Positions 9,050-15,708 of a stretch of DNA of 64,000 bases are shown here, piece after piece. The notes beneath the pieces are model-generated. The model was given only the letters and a program-made list of their open reading frames with translations. It was not told the origin of the DNA and searched no databases. The position numbers and the translations under genes were made by a program. Positions within the stretch are counted from its first letter, which is position 1. The number at the start of each line of letters is the position of its first letter. Origin of the DNA: JAJZGK01 sp035538795 (GTDB taxonomy: Bacteria > Pseudomonadota > Alphaproteobacteria > Rhodospirillales > Magnetospirillaceae); contig DATLJS010000069.1 in assembly GCA_035538795.1 (NCBI GenBank), positions 124,001-188,000 on the forward strand, in the 5' to 3' direction.

Positions 9050-9124
9050 ACTTATACCTAAGATGATCTTGCGAACTTATGCCCAAGAGCATAACTATCA
9101 CTTATGCAAATAAGAATAACTATA
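9050..9124 (+). repeat. Three direct repeats with exact 25-bp period upstream of the PAS chemoreceptor
   Basis: Copies start at 9050, 9075 and 9100, each opening with ACTTATRC. Copies 2 and 3 also share ATAACTAT at their ends and differ mainly in the middle 8 bases. Each copy also contains a partial dyad (for example TTATGC...GCATAA in copy 2 and CTTAT...ATAAG in copy 3). The 107-bp gap is strikingly AT-rich compared with its surroundings. A TATAAT at 9121-9126 lies only 15 bp before the start codon. The layout looks like an array of regulator-binding sites, but no regulator can be named. Confidence 0.6.
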
Positions 9125-9140
9125 ATCTACGGAGTTTGCG

Positions 9141-10625
9141 ATGGGGTTCTTCGGCGATTCGGTTCGTTCACAGATGGCTTTCGGGGTGCTGGACGCCCTG
9201 AGCAAATCTCAGGCTGTTATCGAATTTGACCTGGATGGCAAAATTCTGACGGCCAACCAGAATTTTCTGAACCTTATGGGCTACGAGCTTTCCGAAATCC
9301 TGGGAAAGAACCATGCCCTGTTCATCGAACCTGACTATCGCAACAGCGACGATTACCGGCAGTTCTGGGAAAAGCTGCGGGCCGGCCAATTCCAGCAGGC
9401 GCAGTTCAAGCGTATCGGCAAAGGCGGCAAGGAAGTCTGGATCGAGGCTTCCTACAACCCGGTCATGGGAAAGGACGGCCAGTTCATAAAGGTGGTGAAA
9501 TACGCCACGGACGTAACCGCCACCAAGCTGGAATATGCCGATCTGCTGGGAAAAGTGAACGCCATCCTGCGCAGCCAGGCGGTGATTGAATTCAATCTCG
9601 ACGGCACCATCATCACCGCCAACCAGAACTTTCTGGATGCCATGGGTTATGGCTTGTCTGAGATACAAGGCAAGCATCACTCCATGTTCGTCGGTGCGTC
9701 CGAGCGCGACAGCGCGGCATACCGCCAGTTCTGGGACAAGTTACGCGCCGGAGAATTCCAGAGTGCCCAGTACAAGCGTATCGGCAAGGGCGGCAAGGAA
9801 GTCTGGATCGAGGCGTCGTACAATCCGATTTTCGATTTGAACGGCAAGGCGTTCAAGGTGGTGAAATTCGCCATCGACGTGACCCGTCAGGTGAACTTGC
9901 TGACCGATCTGAAGTCGTTGATCGACATTAACTTTGCTGAAATCGACGCCGCCATGCATCAGACCAACGGTCAGGCGGATTCTGCGGCCAAGGCGGCTGG
10001 CGAGACTTCGTCCAACGTGCAGACGGTGGCCGCCAGCTCCGAGGAACTGGCGGCGTCCATCACCGAAATTTCCGCCAGCATGTCCAAGTCCCAGGCCGCC
10101 ACCGACGAAGCCTTCGATCAGGTAGTTTCGGCTGGGCAGGCCACTCAGCGTCTGTCGGAGGCTGCCGTGGCCATGGGCGGCATCGTCGGCATGATCCAGA
10201 ACATTGCCGGCCAAATCAATTTGCTGGCGCTCAACGCCACCATTGAATCGGCCCGCGCCGGCGAGGCCGGGAAAGGGTTCGCCGTGGTGGCCAACGAGGT
10301 CAAGAATCTGGCCAATCAGGCGGCCAAAGCCACCGACCAGATCACCAAGGAAATCGAAGGTGTGCAATCCATCTCGGGCGAGGTGGTGGCGTCTTTGGGC
10401 GGTATCCGCTCTTCCATCGACAATGTCCGTGAATATGTCGCCGCCACCGCATCGGCGGTGGAGGAGCAAAGCGCGGTAACGCGGGACATGTCCATGAACA
10501 TGCAAAATGCCGCCTCGGGAGTGGAGGCCATCTCCCACAACATTACCGGCATCGTTTCCGCCGTGGGCCACGCCGAAAACGCCATCGGCAAAACCAAAGA
10601 CGCCGCCCAGGTTCTGGCGCGGTAA
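9141..10625 (+). CDS. Soluble methyl-accepting chemotaxis protein with two PAS domains
   Basis: A 494-residue chemoreceptor without transmembrane segments. Two tandem PAS domains (about residues 15-125 and 137-247) share the motif GKGGKEVWIEASYNP and repeat with a period of 122 codons. The cytoplasmic signalling domain (about 270-490) has the hairpin tip with INLLALNATIESARAG and the trailing VVANEVKNLANQ, which contact CheA/CheW. PAS-MCP proteins usually sense redox state or oxygen through FAD or heme; no cofactor residues can be assigned with certainty here. The ribosome binding site is CGGAG. The gene is monocistronic and sits behind the 25-bp repeat array. The domain layout resembles Aer-type energy-taxis receptors lacking the membrane anchor. 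Confidence 0.93.
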   Translation: MGFFGDSVRSQMAFGVLDALSKSQAVIEFDLDGKILTANQNFLNLMGYELSEILGKNHALFIEPDYRNSDDYRQFWEKLRAGQFQQAQFKRIGKGGKEVWIEASYNPVMGKDGQFIKVVKYATDVTATKLEYADLLGKVNAILRSQAVIEFNLDGTIITANQNFLDAMGYGLSEIQGKHHSMFVGASERDSAAYRQFWDKLRAGEFQSAQYKRIGKGGKEVWIEASYNPIFDLNGKAFKVVKFAIDVTRQVNLLTDLKSLIDINFAEIDAAMHQTNGQADSAAKAAGETSSNVQTVAASSEELAASITEISASMSKSQAATDEAFDQVVSAGQATQRLSEAAVAMGGIVGMIQNIAGQINLLALNATIESARAGEAGKGFAVVANEVKNLANQAAKATDQITKEIEGVQSISGEVVASLGGIRSSIDNVREYVAATASAVEEQSAVTRDMSMNMQNAASGVEAISHNITGIVSAVGHAENAIGKTKDAAQVLAR

Positions 10626-10679
10626 AGCGGGGATGGCGTCTGGGCGGGGCCCTGCTTGGCCGGCCTGACGCCCCGTGCT

Positions 10680-12509
10680 ATGGTGCGCCGCCTAAAGAAC
10701 AGCAAGGCGGCACGGGTTTTGGCCAGCAAGCAGAAGATCAAGCTCGATCACTCCACATTCGTTCTGGTTCGCCGCCTGATGCGCGAGGGCCTGAAGCCCT
10801 ATCGCAAGCATGTCTGGGCGTCGTTGCTGTGCATGGCGGTTGCCTCGGGCGCGACGGGGCTGTCGGCTTGGCTGATGAAACCGGTGGTCAACGACGTCTT
10901 CATGAGCAAGAACGCCGATATGCTGCTGCCCATCGCGGCGGCGGTGATCGCCACGTTCCTGATCAAGGGGCTGTCGACGTATCTGCAATCCAACCTGACC
11001 TCGTGGTACGGACTGCGCATCATCGCCGACATGCAGAACCGGCTGTTCGCCCATCTGACCAATATGGACCTGGCCTTTTTCCACGGGGAATCCACCGGTG
11101 TGCTGGTGTCGCGCTTCACGGTGGACATCAACCTGATGCGGGCCGCCGTTTCCAACGCTCTGGTGGGACTGGGACGCGATACGCTGACGGCGGTGATCCT
11201 GGTGGCGGTGATGTTCTGGCAGGATTGGGCGCTGGCGGCGGTGTCGTTCTTTGTCTTTCCCATCGCCATTCTGCCCATCTCGAAACTAGGCAAGCGCATG
11301 CGCAAGGTGACGGCCAACACCCAGGAGCAGATGGGTGCGTTCAACACCTTGCTGGAGCAGAGCTTCCAGGGAGTGCGGATGGTCAAGGCCTACGGCATGG
11401 AAGGCTACGAGCAATCCAAGATCGAGGCCATTTCCGAGACCATCTGCAATCTGGTCTACAAGGCCAGCCGGGTGCGTGCCGCCTCCAGTCCGATCATGGA
11501 AACCCTGGGCGGCGTCGCCGTGGCGGTGGTGATCATCTATGGCGGACACCGGGTGATTTCCGATGCCACCACGCCGGGCGCCTTCTTCGCCTTCATCACC
11601 GCGCTGCTGATGGCCTACGAGCCGATGAAGCGGCTGGCCAATCTGAACACCAACCTTCAGGAAGGATTGGCGGCCTCGCAGCGGGTGTTCCATCTTTTGG
11701 ATCTGCATCCGGAAATCGTCGATGCTCCCGAGGCCAAGCCGTTGACAGTGTCGGGCGGCCATGTCCGCTTCGACGGCGTAGACTTCACCTATGACGGCGA
11801 ACGCAAGGCGCTGGACACCCTGTCGCTGGACGTGCCGGCCGGCAAGACCGTGGCCCTGGTTGGGTCGTCGGGTGGCGGCAAGTCGACCATCCTCAATCTG
11901 ATCCCGCGCTTCTACGACGTGGCGGCGGGGGCCATCACCATCGACGGTCAGGACGTGCGCTCGATCACCATGGCCTCGCTGCGCGCCAACATCGCTTTGG
12001 TCAGCCAGGAGGTGGCGCTGTTCGACGACACCATCCGCGCCAACATCGCCTATGGCCGTTTCGGTGCTTCGCAGGACGAGATCGTAGCGGCGGCCCGTCA
12101 TGCCGCGGCCCACGACTTCATCATGGCGCTGCCCGACGGGTACGACACCATGGTCGGCGAACAGGGGGTGAAACTGTCGGGCGGCCAGCGCCAGCGCCTG
12201 TCCATCGCTCGGGCGATGCTGAAGAACGCGCCCATTCTGCTGCTGGACGAAGCGACGTCGGCGCTTGATACCGAATCCGAACGCCAAGTGCAGGACGCTC
12301 TGGAAAAATTGATGAAGGGCCGCACCACTGTCGTTGTCGCCCATCGCCTGTCCACGGTGGTCGAAGCCGATCTGATCCATGTCATCGATCGGGGGCGGCT
12401 GGCCGAATCCGGCGGCCACGGCGAGCTTCTGGCCAAGGGCGGCATCTATGCCCGCCTGCATGCCCTGCAATTCGCCGAAGATGTTTCGGCCGAGGCGGCG
12501 GGAGCCTAG
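10680..12509 (+). CDS. MsbA-like ABC exporter (fused membrane and ATPase domains)
   Basis: A half-size ABC exporter of 609 residues: six predicted membrane helices (about residues 30-310), then a nucleotide-binding domain with Walker A GSSGGGKST (395-403), signature LSGGQ (499-503) and Walker B ILLLDEA (about 518-524). It is followed by a DUF374 acyltransferase, waaA and lpxK, so flipping of lipid A/LPS core (MsbA) is the best reading, although multidrug exporters look alike. I used ATG 10680; a TTG at 10656 is also in frame and neither has a clear ribosome binding site. A further ATG at about residue 34 would remove only the N-terminal tail. Confidence 0.88.
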   Translation: MVRRLKNSKAARVLASKQKIKLDHSTFVLVRRLMREGLKPYRKHVWASLLCMAVASGATGLSAWLMKPVVNDVFMSKNADMLLPIAAAVIATFLIKGLSTYLQSNLTSWYGLRIIADMQNRLFAHLTNMDLAFFHGESTGVLVSRFTVDINLMRAAVSNALVGLGRDTLTAVILVAVMFWQDWALAAVSFFVFPIAILPISKLGKRMRKVTANTQEQMGAFNTLLEQSFQGVRMVKAYGMEGYEQSKIEAISETICNLVYKASRVRAASSPIMETLGGVAVAVVIIYGGHRVISDATTPGAFFAFITALLMAYEPMKRLANLNTNLQEGLAASQRVFHLLDLHPEIVDAPEAKPLTVSGGHVRFDGVDFTYDGERKALDTLSLDVPAGKTVALVGSSGGGKSTILNLIPRFYDVAAGAITIDGQDVRSITMASLRANIALVSQEVALFDDTIRANIAYGRFGASQDEIVAAARHAAAHDFIMALPDGYDTMVGEQGVKLSGGQRQRLSIARAMLKNAPILLLDEATSALDTESERQVQDALEKLMKGRTTVVVAHRLSTVVEADLIHVIDRGRLAESGGHGELLAKGGIYARLHALQFAEDVSAEAAGA

Positions 12510-12512
12510 GGC

Positions 12513-13208
12513 ATGTTCAAACGGTTTCTCAAAAGCGATGGCCTGCGCATCTTTTTGTGCTGGCTTGGCGCGCAATATATCCGGCTGGTGCATCTGACCG
12601 GTCGCTGGAGTGTCGAGGGCGGCGAGGAAGCCCGCCGACGCTGGGCCGAAGGCAAGCCGTTCATCCTGGCTTTCTGGCATGGACGGATTCTGATGATGCC
12701 CTATTGCTGGTCCCGCGCGGTTCCCATCCACATGCTGATCTCGCAGCACCGCGACGGCCAGATCATCGCCCGCACTGTCAGCCATTTCGGCATTCAGACG
12801 GTGGCCGGTTCGTCGTCCAAGGGCGGTTCGGCGGCTTTGCGCTCGATGTTGAAGGCCCTGAAGGCGGGCGAATGCGTCGGCATCACTCCCGACGGGCCGC
12901 GCGGACCGCGCATGCGGGCGTCGGAAGGGGTGGTGCAGGTGGCCCGCATGTCCGGCGTGCCGGTCATTCCCTGCAGCTTTTCCTCGGAGAAACGGAAACT
13001 TCTCGGCAGTTGGGACCGCTTCGTGGTGGCTCTTCCCTTCAGCCGCGGCGTCTTCGTCTGGGGCGATCCCATCGAGGTCCCGGCCAAGGCGACCTCGGAG
13101 GAACAGGCCGCTTTGCTGACCCGCGTCGAGGACGAACTGAACGCCATTTCCGCCCGCGCCGATTCGCTGATGGGGCACGAGCCGGTGGAGCCCGCTCCAT
13201 GCTCCTAA
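12513..13208 (+). CDS. DUF374 lysophospholipid acyltransferase family protein
   Basis: A 231-residue protein of the DUF374/LPLAT superfamily. FWHGRILM contains His56, the family's catalytic-type His, followed by HRDGQIIA and the phosphate-binding block TPDGPRGPR (about 125-133). DUF374 proteins are regularly encoded beside waaA or lpxK and probably acylate a lipid A or LPS precursor; the exact substrate is not established. It starts 3 bp after the ABC exporter and overlaps waaA by 10 bp. There is no signal peptide but a hydrophobic N-terminal segment that suits a membrane-associated enzyme. Confidence 0.88.
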   Translation: MFKRFLKSDGLRIFLCWLGAQYIRLVHLTGRWSVEGGEEARRRWAEGKPFILAFWHGRILMMPYCWSRAVPIHMLISQHRDGQIIARTVSHFGIQTVAGSSSKGGSAALRSMLKALKAGECVGITPDGPRGPRMRASEGVVQVARMSGVPVIPCSFSSEKRKLLGSWDRFVVALPFSRGVFVWGDPIEVPAKATSEEQAALLTRVEDELNAISARADSLMGHEPVEPAPCS

Positions 13209-14473
13209 GCCTCTATCGCGGCCTGACCGGATTGGGCGCGCCGCTGATCGACGTCTATCTGCGCCGCCGCCTGGAGCGCGGCAAGGAAGATTCCCGGCGT
13301 TTCTCGGAACGCCAGGGCGTGCCGGGACGCCCGCGGCCCAATGGCCGGCTGGTTTGGATCCACGGCGCATCGGTCGGTGAAACCTTGTCGCTGCTGCCCT
13401 TGGTTGATCGTTTGATCAAGCGTCCCGGCTTGTCGGTTCTGGTGACGTCGGGCACGGTCACTTCGGCGCAATTGATGGCCGAGCGGCTGCCGCCCGGCGC
13501 CCTGCATCAATATATTCCCGTCGACCGCCTGCCCTGGGTGCGGCGCTTTCTCGATCACTGGCGGCCGGATCTGGCGTTGTGGTGCGAATCCGAGTTCTGG
13601 CCCAATCTGCTGGTGGAAACTGCTGAACGGGATGTGCCGCTGGTTCTGCTCAACGGCCGCATGTCCGACCGCAGCTTCGCCCGCTGGCGCAAGCATCCCC
13701 GTTTGATCCGCCGGCTGCTGTCCTGCTTCCGCCTGTGTCTGGCTCAAAGCGCCGAGGATGCCGAACGGCTGTCGCAACTCGGCGGCGGCCGCGTGGTGTG
13801 CCGAGGCAACCTGAAATTCGCCACCCCGCCCTTGCCGGTGGATGAAACGGTTTTGGCCGATCTTCGGACGGAACTGGGCGATCGTCCCCGCTGGCTGCTG
13901 GCCAGCAGCCACCCCGGCGAGGAAGTCATGGCCGGCCGGGTCCATCAGATGCTGGCCGACCGGCATCCCGGTCTTTTGACGATCATCGTGCCGCGCCATC
14001 CCGGGCGGGGCGAGGCTATCGCCGAGGATCTGCGGGCCCTAGGCCTGACGGTGGCTCGACGTTCGGCCGATGAAACAATCGGGCCGGATACCCATATATT
14101 GTTGGCCGACACCTTGGGTGAGATGGGACTGTTCATGCGCCTGTCGCCTCTGGTGATGATGGGCAAAAGCCTGATCGGCAAAGGCGGCCAGAATCCTCTG
14201 GAGCCGGCGCGTCTGCGGGCGGCGGTGTTCCTGGGGCCGTACATGGACAATTTCTCGGACATCGCCCGGCGTATGATCGAGGCCGGAGCGGCGGTTCCGG
14301 TGGCCGACGAAGCGGCCTTGGCCGAGGCTTTGTCCCAACGGCTGGGCGATCCGGCGCGCAGGAACGCCGAAGGTCTGCTGGCGGAGCGTTTCGCCAATGC
14401 CGAGGCCGGCGTTCTCGACGCGGTGCTGACGGAACTTGAGCCCTGGTTGACGGTGGCGGGACGGACGCGATGA
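13199..14473 (+). CDS. waaA: 3-deoxy-D-manno-octulosonate (Kdo) transferase
   Basis: WaaA (KdtA) transfers Kdo from CMP-Kdo to the lipid A precursor at the inner membrane. The 424-residue length fits. The N-terminal GT30 domain has WIHGASVGE (about 50-58), whose Glu is the catalytic base of the family, and ESEFWPN in the acceptor region; the C-terminal half has the CMP-Kdo-binding GGQNPLEPA block. The start ATG 13199 overlaps the stop of the DUF374 gene by 10 bp. Longer in-frame reading would fully overlap the previous gene and is unlikely. Neighbours on both sides are lipid A genes. Confidence 0.95.
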   Translation: MLLSLYRGLTGLGAPLIDVYLRRRLERGKEDSRRFSERQGVPGRPRPNGRLVWIHGASVGETLSLLPLVDRLIKRPGLSVLVTSGTVTSAQLMAERLPPGALHQYIPVDRLPWVRRFLDHWRPDLALWCESEFWPNLLVETAERDVPLVLLNGRMSDRSFARWRKHPRLIRRLLSCFRLCLAQSAEDAERLSQLGGGRVVCRGNLKFATPPLPVDETVLADLRTELGDRPRWLLASSHPGEEVMAGRVHQMLADRHPGLLTIIVPRHPGRGEAIAEDLRALGLTVARRSADETIGPDTHILLADTLGEMGLFMRLSPLVMMGKSLIGKGGQNPLEPARLRAAVFLGPYMDNFSDIARRMIEAGAAVPVADEAALAEALSQRLGDPARRNAEGLLAERFANAEAGVLDAVLTELEPWLTVAGRTR

Positions 14474-15450
14474 AGGCGCCAGGCTTTTGGTACAGCGGCG
14501 GAGTGTGGGGCGAGCTTCTTGCGCCGCTGGGGCTGTTGTGGGCCAAGCTGGCCGAGCGCAAATATGCCAAAATCCGTTCCCATCACGCCAAGGTGCCGGT
14601 GGTCTGCGTCGGCAATCTGGTCGCCGGAGGAGCCGGCAAGACGCCGGTGGCCCTGTCGCTGGCCGATTTCCTGCCGGGTCTGAACTATTTGTCCCGCGGT
14701 TATGGCGGCAAGCTGGAAGGGCCGGTTTTGGTCGACCCGCATCACCACACCTTTTCCATGGTCGGCGACGAGCCGTTGCTGCTGTCCGAGACGGCGCCGT
14801 GCTGGGTGGCGAAGAACCGTCTGGCCGGGGCTAAGGCGGCCATGCATTTCGGGGCGTCCTGTCTGGTGATGGACGACGGTTTCCAGAACCCGATCCTGGC
14901 CAAGGATCTGTCGCTGCTGGTGGTCGACGGCGCGGTGGGATTCGGCAACGGCCGCTGCATTCCGGCGGGGCCATTGCGCGAGCCGGTCGGAAAGGGGCTT
15001 GCCCGCGCCGACGCCGTGGTGATCCTGGGGGAGGACAAAGCCGAGGCGGAGGCTCTGGTCGGACGGCTGGCTCCCGCATTGCCGGTGCTGAAAGCCCGTC
15101 TGGAAACCGAGCTGGAGGCGGAATCCCTGCAAGACGAGCCGGTGATCGCCTTCGCCGGCATCGGGCGTCCGGAAAAATTCTTCGATACCCTGGAATCCAA
15201 GGGCGCGAAGCTGGTCGGCGCTTACGCTTTTCCCGACCACCATCCCTATCACCCCACCGAAATCGGCGAGATGCTGGCCGAAGCGGAAACCCACGCGGCG
15301 GCCCTGATCACCACGTCCAAGGATTTCGTGCGCCTGCCCAAACACCTTCAGGAACAGGTCGGCGTGCTGACCGTCTCGGTGGTTTGGGACGACGAAGAGG
15401 CGTTGCGCAAGGTGCTGGAGCCGGTGCTTTCCAAGCTGAAAACCATCTGA
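14470..15450 (+). CDS. lpxK: Tetraacyldisaccharide 4'-kinase
   Basis: LpxK phosphorylates the 4' position of the lipid A disaccharide. The 326 residues include the Walker A loop GNLVAGGAGKTP (about 48-59), the ISRGYGG-like LSRGYGG segment and the DDGFQN box (about 137-142), all typical of LpxK. It overlaps waaA by 4 bp (ATGA) and ends the envelope operon. No convincing terminator follows; the palindrome at 15489-15522 lies 39 bp after the stop but has no T-tract. Confidence 0.96.
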   Translation: MKAPGFWYSGGVWGELLAPLGLLWAKLAERKYAKIRSHHAKVPVVCVGNLVAGGAGKTPVALSLADFLPGLNYLSRGYGGKLEGPVLVDPHHHTFSMVGDEPLLLSETAPCWVAKNRLAGAKAAMHFGASCLVMDDGFQNPILAKDLSLLVVDGAVGFGNGRCIPAGPLREPVGKGLARADAVVILGEDKAEAEALVGRLAPALPVLKARLETELEAESLQDEPVIAFAGIGRPEKFFDTLESKGAKLVGAYAFPDHHPYHPTEIGEMLAEAETHAAALITTSKDFVRLPKHLQEQVGVLTVSVVWDDEEALRKVLEPVLSKLKTI

Positions 15451-15488
15451 AACCATCTGTTACCAATATGGCTTTCGGCCGACATGGG

Positions 15489-15522
15489 CTTGAAACTTGA
15501 ACTGAGTAGTTTAGTTTTCAAG
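15489..15522. promoter_or_regulatory. 34-bp imperfect palindrome upstream of a 47-aa ORF
   Basis: The outer arms CTTGAAA / TTTTCAAG match perfectly over 7 bp and pairing continues inward with one mismatch and a few G-T pairs to almost the centre. The element lies 41 bp before the small ORF at 15563. It lacks a T-tract on both strands, so an operator or an RNA hairpin in the leader is more likely than a terminator. The region is AT-rich compared with its flanks. Confidence 0.45.
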
Positions 15523-15562
15523 ACAACGAACCCCATGACCACGAACTCCCGTGAGGCCGACC

Positions 15563-15706
15563 ATGTACACCTCTTTCCGCATCCTGATGGATCACGTTCT
15601 CGGCCGTTTGGCCGACCGCCGCTTCGAGCCTCCGGTGGGCGCCATGCTGCTGGGTACCCTGGCGGTCTACAGTGCGCTTTGCGTCTACGGTTTCAGCCAG
15701 CTCTAA
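15563..15706 (+). CDS. Small single-span membrane protein (47 aa)
   Basis: ATG is preceded at 6 bp by GTGAGG, a fair ribosome binding site. The product has an amphipathic, Arg-rich N-terminal half (RILMDHVLGRLADRR) and one predicted transmembrane helix at about residues 25-45, ending in GFSQL. It stops 3 bp before the end of the convergent hrpB gene. I do not recognise the family. Support comes from the ribosome binding site, the membrane-protein composition and the upstream palindrome. It may be a regulator or subunit of a membrane complex, but nothing in the sequence says which. Confidence 0.5.
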   Translation: MYTSFRILMDHVLGRLADRRFEPPVGAMLLGTLAVYSALCVYGFSQL

Positions 15707-15708
15707 GG

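Noticed and set aside
9121..9126. Perfect TATAAT as promoter -10 of the PAS receptor
   Set aside because: It would start transcription inside the ribosome binding site, and no -35 hexamer fits at 16-18 bp; probably part of the AT-rich repeat region.
10626..10679. Terminator between the PAS receptor and the ABC exporter
   Set aside because: GGCGTC and GACGCC can pair but the loop is 27 bases and no T-tract follows; too weak to call.
11286..13370. 694-codon minus-strand open frame opposite the ABC exporter, DUF374 and waaA genes
   Set aside because: Antisense shadow of three genes with clear catalytic motifs.
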